NCBI GenBank assembly: GCA_030588935.1
Contig: JAUUWR010000021.1
Coordinates: forward strand, 1 to 13,366
From: a bacterium
Lineage (GTDB): Archaea; Nanobdellota; Nanobdellia; Pacearchaeales; GW2011-AR1
DNA: 13,366 nucleotides
Reading direction: 5' to 3'
Shown: piece by piece, positions 5,918-11,592 of the stretch
Numbering within the stretch: position 1 is the first letter of the stretch
Layout of the letters: every line of letters begins with the position of its first letter
The notes under the pieces: generated by a model
What the model was told of the DNA's origin: nothing
What the model saw: the letters and a program-made list of their open reading frames with translations, nothing else
Databases searched by the model: none
Program-made: the position numbers and the translations under genes

Positions 5918-6035
5918 AAAAGAAAATGAAAAAGACTGCCCATGTTCAGAAACATGGTGTGAAAGACATGGTATTTGTTGTGAATGCATCAAATATCATA
6001 AAAGTCATGGTGAGAGGCCGGCTTGTTTGAGGTGA
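5892..6035 (+). CDS. DUF6485-like Cys-rich small protein, 47 aa
   Basis: This small gene lies in the +1 frame relative to cysS and overlaps its last 26 nt. The product begins MTRQKCPNKKEN, continues with the Cys/His pattern CPCSETWCERHGICCEC (residues 16-32) and ends IKYHKSHGERPACLR. The order CPN-(x7)-CPC-(x4)-C-(x5)-CCEC-x3-YH-x6-PAC matches what I remember of the DUF6485 family, a widespread small protein of unknown function thought to bind metal through its Cys cluster; the family name is from memory and should be checked. The eight Cys and three His would suit zinc or an iron-sulfur centre. Its overlap with the Cys-tRNA synthetase gene suggests coupled expression. Confidence 0.85.
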   Translation: MTRQKCPNKKENEKDCPCSETWCERHGICCECIKYHKSHGERPACLR

Positions 6036-6060
6036 TATTTTATTCTATAACCAATAATCA

Positions 6061-6140
6061 AAAAATATTACGCTATGAAGAAGAGAAGCTTAAACATTGA
6101 ATTTTAGAGATTATTAAATTAGTAATATATAAAAAGAGCT
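6061..6140 (+). repeat. repeated intergenic element, copy D
   Basis: The left arm AAAAATATTACGCT starts at 6061, and ATATTAC (6065-6071) is perfectly complementary to GTAATAT (6122-6128). The core GAGAAGCTTAAACAT is at 6083-6097. The tail is shorter than in other copies (ATAAAAAGAG). TTCTATAAC upstream (about 6045-6053) could be a TATA box. The RuBisCO start codon is 28 nt downstream. Confidence 0.55.
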
Positions 6141-6168
6141 TCTTATTGTTAATATTATCAAAAAGAAA

Positions 6169-7416
6169 ATGAAATTCCTAAACTTAAAATACAAACCAAA
6201 ATCTTCAGACTTGCTCTGCTTGTTTAGAGTTGAGCCAAATAAAGTTTCAATGAAAAAAGCAGCTGAGACAATTGCTTTGGAAAGTAGTACTGGAACTTGG
6301 AGTGAGTTGACTACTGAAAAAAAATACATGCAAAAACTTGCTGCAAAAGTTTTTTCTATTAAAGGAAATTTTGTTAAGATTGCTTATCCTTGCGAGCTTT
6401 TTGAAAAAGGAAATGCCCCGAATATTTTGAGTAGTATAGCTGGAAATATTTTTGGAATGAAGATTGTGAATAATTTAAGGCTTGAGGATATAAAAATTCC
6501 TAAGGAGATCTTAAATTCTTTTTATGGGCCTAAATTTGGGATAAAAGGGATAAGAAAGATGATGAAAGTCAAGAATAGACCTTTACTTGGAACTATTATA
6601 AAACCTAAACTTGGATTGAGGACAAAAGATCATGCAAAAGTTGCTTATGATGCTTGGGTTGGGGGATGTGATATTGTTAAAGATGATGAAAATTTAGCTT
6701 CGCAGAAATTTAATCAGTTTGAAGAGAGATTGGCAAGGAGCTTGGAGAAAGCTAATAAAGCAGAAGAGCAGACAGGTGAGAAAAAAGCTTATCTTGTTAA
6801 TGGTACTGCTGAAACAAAAGAAATGATGAAACGGGCGCAGTTGGTTGAGGATTTGGGTGGGAAATATGTAATGATTGATATTGTAACTTCTGGATTTAGT
6901 GCACTTCAGACATTAAGAGAAGCAGATTTTAAGCTTGCAATTCATGCGCATAGAGCAATGCATGCTGCTTTTACAAGAAATAAAAAACATGGAATCAGTA
7001 TGATGGTATTGGCTGATATTGCTCGTTTAATTGGAGTAGATCAATTACATATTGGAACAGTTGTTGGGAAATTAGAAGGTTCGCTTGAAGAAGTTTTTGA
7101 ATTAAATGAAGAAATAGAAAGAAAAACAGTTAAAGAAACTAAAATGAGGCTTGCTCAAGATTGGGAAAAAATTAAATCTGTTTTATCTGTTAGTTCAGGT
7201 GGTTTGCATCCTGGGCATGTTCCTTTTTTGATTAAGCATTTGGGGAAGGATTTGGTTTTGCAGTTTGGCGGTGGCATACACGGGCACCCAAAAGGAACTC
7301 TTCGCGGTGCGATAGCTGCAAGGCAGGCAATTGAGGCTACAATGCAGAGAATTTCTTTGAAAAAATATTCTAAAAATCATATTGAGTTGAAGGATGCTTT
7401 GGAGTGTTGGAAATGA
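6169..7416 (+). CDS. rbcL: ribulose-bisphosphate carboxylase, form III large subunit
   Basis: This archaeal RuBisCO carboxylates ribulose 1,5-bisphosphate to two 3-phosphoglycerates. In DPANN archaea it normally acts in AMP/nucleoside salvage rather than a Calvin cycle. Active-site residues appear intact: E38 and T43 (ESSTGTW), N93 (AGNIFGM), K145 and K147 (KPKLGL), the carbamylated K171 with D173 and E174 (VKDDE), H261, R262, H265 (HAHRAMHAAFTR), H294, loop-6 K301 (GTVVGKLEG), S343-G-G (SSGGLHPG) and the G367-369 phosphate loop. Length 415 aa is normal for form III; no small subunit gene is present. AMP phosphorylase and ribose-1,5-bisphosphate isomerase are not in the window. The following gene starts 41 nt downstream and may be co-transcribed. 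Confidence 0.96.
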   Translation: MKFLNLKYKPKSSDLLCLFRVEPNKVSMKKAAETIALESSTGTWSELTTEKKYMQKLAAKVFSIKGNFVKIAYPCELFEKGNAPNILSSIAGNIFGMKIVNNLRLEDIKIPKEILNSFYGPKFGIKGIRKMMKVKNRPLLGTIIKPKLGLRTKDHAKVAYDAWVGGCDIVKDDENLASQKFNQFEERLARSLEKANKAEEQTGEKKAYLVNGTAETKEMMKRAQLVEDLGGKYVMIDIVTSGFSALQTLREADFKLAIHAHRAMHAAFTRNKKHGISMMVLADIARLIGVDQLHIGTVVGKLEGSLEEVFELNEEIERKTVKETKMRLAQDWEKIKSVLSVSSGGLHPGHVPFLIKHLGKDLVLQFGGGIHGHPKGTLRGAIAARQAIEATMQRISLKKYSKNHIELKDALECWK

Positions 7417-7457
7417 ATCTTTAAATAACCTTAATTCTAAAATTTGAAAAAGAGGAA

Positions 7458-8465
7458 ATGAAAACATATAAAAAATGCAATTCAAGAGAGATGTCATTAA
7501 TTGATACTCAGGCTTGGAATGAAGGAGATACACAAGAATTAAAAAAATGGATTAATTGGGATTATGAAAGACATTATTTTATAAATAATAATGGGATAGT
7601 TGATTTGTTTTATGAAATGGATGATGGTGATGAATTTTATGAGATAGTTAAAGAAAAACTTAAGGAAGAAAGATTTTTAGATAGATTAATTGAATATTTT
7701 ATAAATGAAGTGGCTAAAGGGAGAGAGATTCTTAAAAAAGATTTATTTAAAAAAGATATAATTGAATTATATAATATAATTGTGAAAATTTGGCCAGGAA
7801 CCAGTATTTTTGATATTATATCTGGTTACCCAGAGATAGTTTTTAATAATGAAAAAATTATAAATAGATTATTAGAAACAAGAAATGAATATGGAGAATT
7901 TATGTATGAAGTTAGTGAGATAATTTTAAAATCAATCCCTAAAATCTATCCTGAAATAAATGGTTTTGAGGATGTTATTATAATCCAGGAATTTGAAAAT
8001 GGGAGGTTTCCTTCAAAACAAGAATTAGAAAAAAGAAAAAAATATTATACTCTTTATAGTCATTATCTTGAGACTGATATTTCTTTTGAAGAAGTTGCTA
8101 AAGAGCATGAGTTTGAGATTGTTGAAGAGATTTTGAATGAGGTTAATGAAGTTAGAGGAGACATTGCTATGAGGGGAAAAGCGCGCGGGATTGTGAAAAT
8201 AATTTTTAAAACTGAAGATTGTAATGAAGTTGAAATAGGAAATATTTTAGTTGCTCCTATGACAACTCCCGACCATATAATTGCTATGGACAAAGCAAGT
8301 GCTTTTGTGACAGATGAAGGAGGAATTACCTGTCATGCAGCAATTGTTGCAAGAGAATTTGGAAAGCCGTGTATTGTCGGCACACACAATGCTACTAAAG
8401 TGTTTAAAGACGGTGATTTAGTTTTTGTTGATGCTGATGAAGGGGTTGTTAGGAAGGTTGTTTGA
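7458..8465 (+). CDS. PEP-utilising enzyme swivelling-domain protein, 335 aa
   Basis: Residues about 235-335 are the phosphohistidine swivelling domain of PEP synthase/PPDK-type enzymes. It includes GDIAMRGKARGIVK, GNILVAPMTTPD and the catalytic motif DEGGITCHAAIVAREFGKPC with H293. The first 230 residues are an acidic, helix-rich region I do not recognise (WNEGDTQELKKWINWDYER near the start). Neither the ATP-grasp domain nor the C-terminal PEP-binding barrel of full enzymes is present, so the protein cannot be a complete PEP synthase. It could be a phosphocarrier or a partner of another polypeptide. AGAGGA is a few nt before the ATG, and TTTAAATA at 7420-7427 could be its own TATA box. It follows RuBisCO by 41 nt. 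Confidence 0.85.
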   Translation: MKTYKKCNSREMSLIDTQAWNEGDTQELKKWINWDYERHYFINNNGIVDLFYEMDDGDEFYEIVKEKLKEERFLDRLIEYFINEVAKGREILKKDLFKKDIIELYNIIVKIWPGTSIFDIISGYPEIVFNNEKIINRLLETRNEYGEFMYEVSEIILKSIPKIYPEINGFEDVIIIQEFENGRFPSKQELEKRKKYYTLYSHYLETDISFEEVAKEHEFEIVEEILNEVNEVRGDIAMRGKARGIVKIIFKTEDCNEVEIGNILVAPMTTPDHIIAMDKASAFVTDEGGITCHAAIVAREFGKPCIVGTHNATKVFKDGDLVFVDADEGVVRKVV

Positions 8466-8487
8466 ATCTTTAAATTAATATTATTAA

Positions 8488-8522
8488 AAAATTGGGAAGC
8501 CATAGCTAACCTAATTTTCTTT
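8488..8522 (+). terminator. hairpin and T-rich end after the swivelling-domain gene
   Basis: AAAATTGGG (8488-8496) pairs with CCTAATTTT (8510-8518, one G-T pair). AGC-CATA-GCT (8498-8507) forms a continuing inner stem. TTTTCTTT follows. It lies 23 nt after the stop codon and has the form of an intrinsic terminator. Confidence 0.5.
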
Positions 8523-8614
8523 CTAACTGATAATGTAAAAAATTATATCTTTTTGAATTTTGAGGGTAAGAGAGAATATAAGTAATATTTAGTGGTTAAA
8601 TTGGATTAACAATG

Positions 8615-8630
8615 CACAAAAGCTTAAAAA
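8615..8630 (+). promoter_or_regulatory. BRE/TATA promoter of the NFACT-R gene
   Basis: CACAAAAG (8615-8622) then CTTAAAAA (8623-8630) form a BRE/TATA pair about 25 nt before the ATG at 8652. Transcription would start at or next to the start codon, so the gene is leaderless. Confidence 0.6.
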
Positions 8631-8651
8631 CCCCTTTTCTATCGTAATTTT

Positions 8652-9239
8652 ATGCTAAAAAGAAAAAAACCTATGAAAGATTACAGAAACTGCCGATGGT
8701 TTTTTACATCTAATAATGTGCTGGTTGTAGGTGGGAAATCAGATAAGCAAAATGAAATTGTTATTAAGAATTTTTTGAGGCCGGGTTATACTGTTATGCA
8801 TACTTCTGCGCCTGGCAGTTCATTTATGATAATTCAAAGCAATAAGCCAACTAAAAAAGATTTAGATGAGACAGCTGTTGTTTGTGCTTGTTTTTCCCAG
8901 CAATGGAAAGAAGACAGGAAAAAAGTAGATGTTGATATCTTCAAAGGAGAGCAGATTTATAAAACTAAATTAATGAAAAAAGGGACTTTCGGTGTTAAGG
9001 GCAAAAAGAAAACTGTGAAAGTTAAGCCAGAACTTGTTTTAGTTATTCAAAAAGGAAAATTAAGGGCTGTTCCTTCTGGGACAAAGGAAAAGAAATTGAG
9101 CATGATTAAACAAGGAAAATTAACAAAAGAGCAGGCTGCTGAAAAAATTGCAAAAATCATTAAAGATAAATTTGATTTTCCTGTTTCAAAAGATGAAATT
9201 ATGCAGGCGATACCGAGTGATAAGATTGGTGTTAAATGA
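8652..9239 (+). CDS. stand-alone NFACT-R (Rqc2/NEMF-type) RNA-binding protein
   Basis: Residues about 12-120 are the NFACT-R domain (DUF814) of the Rqc2/NEMF/FbpA family. The motifs are RWFFTSNNVLVVGGKSDKQN, YTVMHTSAPGSSFMII (family form: lHxxxPGSSxxvi), a CACFSQQWKEDRK helix and the Lys-rich GTFGVKGKKKTVKV end. In full-length members this domain binds tRNA on stalled 60S/50S subunits during ribosome quality control. Here the NFACT-N and helix-hairpin-helix parts are absent, as in other archaeal stand-alone versions. The C-terminal 75 residues (KKLSMIKQGKLTKEQAAEKIAK...) are a helical basic extension. The first ATG is aligned with the promoter; M8 is an alternative start nearer the domain. 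Confidence 0.88.
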   Translation: MLKRKKPMKDYRNCRWFFTSNNVLVVGGKSDKQNEIVIKNFLRPGYTVMHTSAPGSSFMIIQSNKPTKKDLDETAVVCACFSQQWKEDRKKVDVDIFKGEQIYKTKLMKKGTFGVKGKKKTVKVKPELVLVIQKGKLRAVPSGTKEKKLSMIKQGKLTKEQAAEKIAKIIKDKFDFPVSKDEIMQAIPSDKIGVK

Positions 9240-9260
9240 TTTATTCTATTTTCTTATAGT

Positions 9261-9351
9261 TTACAAAATATTACGCTCTAAAGGTGAGAGGATTAAGTGA
9301 GAACAACTCATCAACAAAGCTTAATAATTGTAAGGATATAGGTAAAAATTA
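9261..9351 (+). repeat. repeated intergenic element, copy E
   Basis: The left arm TTACAAAATATTA (9261-9273) pairs with TAATAATTGTAA (9322-9333). GCT (9275-9277) can extend the stem with AGC (9318-9320). GGTGAG (9283-9288) pairs with CTCATC (9307-9312). The core GAGAGGATTAAGTGA is at 9286-9300, GAACAACTC at 9301-9309 and the tail GGATATAGGTAAAAATT from 9334. The sigma-like gene starts 63 nt downstream. Confidence 0.65.
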
Positions 9352-9375
9352 AACATTAAATGAACTTCTTTTTAG

Positions 9376-9383
9376 TATATAAA
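9376..9383 (+). promoter_or_regulatory. TATA box of the sigma-like gene
   Basis: TATATAAA at 9376-9383 lies 31 nt before the ATG at 9415 and predicts a start near 9405. It is an archaeal-type promoter, so the bacterial-looking gene is transcribed by the host machinery. Confidence 0.6.
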
Positions 9384-9414
9384 TGTTTAAAAGTTTGAAG
9401 GGTTTTGTTGGGTT

Positions 9415-10023
9415 ATGATTCAAAGAGGGAATTGTCTTTGCGGAAAATCTAGGATTTTAATGAATCTATTTGAAAAAGACTTAAATAATGGAAAAAAATT
9501 TCATGATAAACTTTTTCATAGAGCTTATTATGCTGGAATAAAGATTATTGATATAGAAGATCTTATACAAGATTATTATATAAGTACAAGTAATAGCATA
9601 AAAAATTTTAGAGAAGAAATTACTGAATGTGCAGATCTTTCTAATGATAAGGCATTAGGTCCTTATTTAGGTGCTGGTTTTAACTATAGAATTAGGACGT
9701 TCATAAGAGAAAAGGCTAGAACTAATTTGTCTTTCTTTTCTGAAGTAGAAAAAGAAGATTATCAAATCCTTCAACAATGTGGGCATGATAAAAGGCAAGA
9801 ACTCCCTAAAGAGAGAGCAATCAAAAAAGAACTAATAGAAAAAATGATGACTGCATTTCCAAAACTTAGAGAAAGAGATAGAACAATTCTTTCATTATTT
9901 TACTTTTCAGGATTTAAATATAGAGAAATTTCAAAACAATTAGATATTCCTATGGGAACTGTTCCAACCAGATTAACTGTAGCTAAAAAAAGATTAAGAA
10001 AGCTTGCCTCATTAGTTAATTAA
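9415..10023 (+). CDS. sigma-70/ECF-like factor, 202 aa
   Basis: The layout is that of an ECF sigma factor. Residues about 34-101 resemble region 2 (FHRAYYAGIKIIDIEDLIQD, then FNYRIRTFIREKAR). Residues about 138-200 resemble region 4 (MTAFPKLRERDRTILSLFYF, then the helix-turn-helix FKYREISKQLDIPMGTVPTRL followed by TVAKKRLRKL). PMGTVPTRLTVAKKRL matches the bacterial PxGTVxSRLxRARxxL signature closely. Archaea use TBP/TFB and have no canonical sigma factors, so the protein may act as a DNA-binding regulator, a relic of transfer, or a gene of viral or plasmid origin. Base composition and codon use match the neighbours, so any transfer is old. The ATG at 9415 fits the TATA box; M16 (9460) is an alternative. 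The CLCG near the N-terminus has no known role. Confidence 0.8.
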   Translation: MIQRGNCLCGKSRILMNLFEKDLNNGKKFHDKLFHRAYYAGIKIIDIEDLIQDYYISTSNSIKNFREEITECADLSNDKALGPYLGAGFNYRIRTFIREKARTNLSFFSEVEKEDYQILQQCGHDKRQELPKERAIKKELIEKMMTAFPKLRERDRTILSLFYFSGFKYREISKQLDIPMGTVPTRLTVAKKRLRKLASLVN

Positions 10024-10060
10024 TCCCAAAATATAAAAACTTGTTTTTTCTTGTTTTAAC

Positions 10061-10303
10061 ATGCAAAAAGAAATGCAATTGGGCAAGAAAGGGCTCACTC
10101 AGGAATTTATCAAGAATATTGAAACAAAACTTAATAAATATAGAAATGCTAGTCTTAAAATAAGTGTTTTAAGAAGTGCGCGTGAAAGCAAGCAAGATGT
10201 TAAAAATTATGCTGAGGAGATTATAAAAAAATTAGGGCCAAAATTTACTTATAAGACAATTGGATTTTCGATTTTTTTGAGGAAGTGGAGGAAGGCTCGA
10301 TAG
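10061..10303 (+). CDS. YhbY-like CRM-domain RNA-binding protein
   Basis: This 80-residue protein is a single CRM/YhbY fold. The GKKGLTQEFIKNIETKLNKY segment matches the family's GKxGLTxxvIxei, with the GKKG loop expected to contact RNA. It is followed by LKISVLRSARESKQDVKNYAEEI and the final strand TYKTIGFSIFLRKWRKAR, which replaces the usual GxxivLYR. The family acts in large-subunit assembly. In archaea its gene is often beside S19e, as it is here, which supports the assignment. It starts 37 nt after the sigma-like gene. The start used is the first ATG; M5 is an alternative. Its stop codon touches the TATA box of the next unit. Confidence 0.82.
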   Translation: MQKEMQLGKKGLTQEFIKNIETKLNKYRNASLKISVLRSARESKQDVKNYAEEIIKKLGPKFTYKTIGFSIFLRKWRKAR

Positions 10304-10304
10304 A

Positions 10305-10312
10305 TTTATAAA
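10305..10312 (+). promoter_or_regulatory. TATA box upstream of the S19e leader
   Basis: TTTATAAA at 10305-10312 begins directly after the YhbY stop codon. Transcription is predicted to start near 10334, at the beginning of the compact structured segment 10335-10377, leaving a leader of about 150 nt before S19e. Confidence 0.5.
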
Positions 10313-10334
10313 GCATTTTAATTCTTTATTTCTA

Positions 10335-10377
10335 AGCTAAAAGGTATATTACCTATCTAATGCTGTAAAGCATGGCT
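10335..10377 (+). other. compact three-stem RNA-like structure
   Basis: An outer stem AGCT/GGCT (10335-10338 with 10374-10377) encloses two hairpins. These are AGGTA-TAT-TACCT (10342-10354) and ATGCT-GTAA-AGCAT (10360-10373), the second with a GNRA-type loop. It begins at the predicted transcription start and is followed at once by element copy F. It matches no known RNA that I recognise. Confidence 0.45.
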
Positions 10378-10380
10378 AAA

Positions 10381-10480
10381 AAAATATTAATATCTTATGA
10401 AATACTAAGGTGGTAAGATGAGTCGCTTAAGCTTCTGATTCGAACCATAAATATTTTACAAGATTCCAAAAAAATAAATT
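10381..10480 (+). repeat. repeated intergenic element, copy F
   Basis: AAAATATT (10381-10388) is perfectly complementary to AATATTTT (10450-10457). The core GAGTCGCTTAAGCTT is at 10420-10434, and GAGTC/GATTC can close a 12-nt loop around it. GAACCATA starts at 10442. The tail AAGATTCCAAAAAAATAAA is nearly the same as in copy G; both precede ribosomal protein genes. S19e starts only a few nt later. Confidence 0.6.
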
Positions 10481-10485
10481 AAAAA

Positions 10486-10914
10486 ATGAAAACATCACCA
10501 GTATATGAAATACCTGCAGATGAATATAATAAAAAATTAGCTGTTGTGCTGAAAGCTATACCTGAATTTAAAGAACCTGAATGGGTTGCTTTTGTTAAAA
10601 CAGGTGTTGCAAAGAAAAGGCCGCCTCAAGAAAAAGATTTTTGGTTCAAGAGAGCTGCTTCTATTTTAAGGCAGATTTACATTCATAAAACAGTTGGTAC
10701 AAATAGATTGAGAACAAGATATGGAAGCAAGAAGAACAGAGGCATGAGGCCTGAGAGATTTAAAAAAGCTTCTGGAAAAATTATTAGAGTGATATTGCAG
10801 CAGGCAGAAGCTGCAGAACTTTTGGAAAAATATAATGAAGCTGGAAAAAGAGCTGGAAGGAGATTGACTGAGAAAGGGAAGGAGTTGTTGGAAAGGATTG
10901 GAGGTGAGGAATAA
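10486..10914 (+). CDS. rps19e: ribosomal protein S19e
   Basis: This is a small-subunit ribosomal protein found in archaea and eukaryotes. It is needed there for late 18S/16S maturation. The family pattern is complete: VYEIPADEYNKKLAVVLK at the N-terminus, EPEWVAFVKTGVAKKRPPQE, DFWFKRAASILRQIYIHKTVGTNRLRTRYGSKKNRG (the basic RNA-contacting core) and the C-terminal winged-helix end AGRRLTEKGKELL. Length 142 aa is normal. It leads a tight cluster: the next gene starts 1 nt after its stop with a ribosome binding site inside the S19e coding end. Element copy F and a structured segment occupy its leader. Confidence 0.97.
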   Translation: MKTSPVYEIPADEYNKKLAVVLKAIPEFKEPEWVAFVKTGVAKKRPPQEKDFWFKRAASILRQIYIHKTVGTNRLRTRYGSKKNRGMRPERFKKASGKIIRVILQQAEAAELLEKYNEAGKRAGRRLTEKGKELLERIGGEE

Positions 10915-10915
10915 A

Positions 10916-11230
10916 ATGGGAAGATTAGCAATCATGTTAAATAAAGATATAGAAACAGAAAGGGAATTTTACATATTTCCAAAAAATATTTCAGATATAA
11001 CTCAAGTAAATACGATAACTTATGGTAAAAAAATTGGACGGTTAAGAAGAGTAATTGACAGCAGTTCATTAAGATTATACGTAAATGCGTCAAAAGATAT
11101 GGCAGTATTAAGAAGAGAAGTTGTTGATAGAGAGTATGAGGGAATAGAAAATCTTGTTGAAGGAATAAAATCTGGAGAAATTAAATATTCAGAAAATGAA
11201 AAGAGATTTGTAAAATGCCAAAGAAAATGA
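10916..11230 (+). CDS. hypothetical protein between S19e and L39e, 104 aa
   Basis: I do not recognise this protein. It is a soluble, mixed alpha/beta protein with a strand-rich first half (GRLAIMLNKDIETEREFYIF, NTITYGKKIGRLRRVIDSSS) and a helical second half (SKDMAVLRREVVDREYEGIENLVEGI). The ATG at 10916 is chosen because GGAGGTGA (10900-10907) lies 8 nt upstream; the earlier TTG at 10898 is inside that site. In many archaea the PDCD5-like gene occupies this place between S19e and L39e, but this sequence lacks PDCD5 motifs. It overlaps the L39e start by 16 nt, so it is very probably translated with the ribosomal proteins. A role in ribosome function or assembly is inferred from position only. 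Confidence 0.75.
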   Translation: MGRLAIMLNKDIETEREFYIFPKNISDITQVNTITYGKKIGRLRRVIDSSSLRLYVNASKDMAVLRREVVDREYEGIENLVEGIKSGEIKYSENEKRFVKCQRK

Positions 11231-11427
11231 GAAAAAGGTATCAGAAAAAAATTAAGCTTAGCAAAGCGAACAGAAGAACTAAATGGGCTCCTGTTTGGGT
11301 TGTGCTGAAAAAATTAGGAACAGGAAAAAGAGCTCATCCTTCGGCAATTACTCGTTCAAGAAGAAGCTGGAGAAGAACAAAATTAAAAATTAAACCAAGG
11401 AGGCAGAAGAAACAGCAGTTGGGTTAG
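11215..11427 (+). CDS. rpl39e: ribosomal protein L39e (extended)
   Basis: This small basic protein of the archaeal/eukaryotic large subunit lines the exit tunnel. The conserved path is KLSKANRRTKWAPVWVVLK followed by HPS...RSRRSWRRTKLKI, matching the family's KxNRxxPxWVxxKT...RRxWRRTKL. The usual length is about 51 aa and this copy has 70. There are a few extra basic residues at the N-terminus, an insertion in the middle (GTGKRAHPSAITRS) and a C-terminal KPRRQKKQQLG tail. The ATG overlaps the end of the preceding gene by 16 nt. It is the last gene before a 165-nt gap containing element copy G. Confidence 0.93.
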   Translation: MPKKMRKRYQKKIKLSKANRRTKWAPVWVVLKKLGTGKRAHPSAITRSRRSWRRTKLKIKPRRQKKQQLG

Positions 11428-11488
11428 GGGATATATCAGGCTCGCTCACTTTGTTCGCTCGCTTATTTAATGATATTAATATCTCACA

Positions 11489-11575
11489 AAAATATTAATT
11501 AGAAAGATGAGAAACTTAAGCTACTCATAACAGAAATTAGTAATACATAAAGATTCCAAAAATAAAATAATATAA
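11489..11575 (+). repeat. repeated intergenic element, copy G
   Basis: The left arm AAAATATTA (11489-11497) pairs over TATTA with TAATA (11541-11545). ATGAG (11507-11511) pairs with CTCAT (11524-11528) around a 12-nt loop. The core GAGAAACTTAAGCTA is at 11509-11523, AACAG at 11529-11533 and the tail AAGATTCCAAAAATAAAAT from 11550. L31e starts 17 nt downstream. The remaining part of the gap (11428-11480) holds GCTCGCTCACTTTGTTCGC, with no clear function. Confidence 0.6.
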
Positions 11576-11592
11576 AAAAATAAAATAACAAA

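Noticed and set aside
10898..10915. TTG at 10898 as the start of the gene between S19e and L39e
   Set aside because: The TTG falls next to the ribosome binding site GGAGGTGA itself; the ATG at 10916 has ideal spacing from that site.
2654..11575. Repeated elements as a CRISPR array
   Set aside because: Copies are about 0.8 to 3 kb apart, imperfect, and separated by genes rather than by short unique spacers.
2654..11575. Repeated elements as C/D box guide RNAs
   Set aside because: GATGA-like stretches occur in several copies, but a paired RUGAUGA and CUGA set at the right spacing is not found in most copies.
2654..11575. Repeated elements as simple MITEs
   Set aside because: The arms could be terminal inverted repeats, but the conserved tail outside the right arm, the fixed orientation relative to the next gene and the lack of target duplications fit poorly. 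Not fully excluded.
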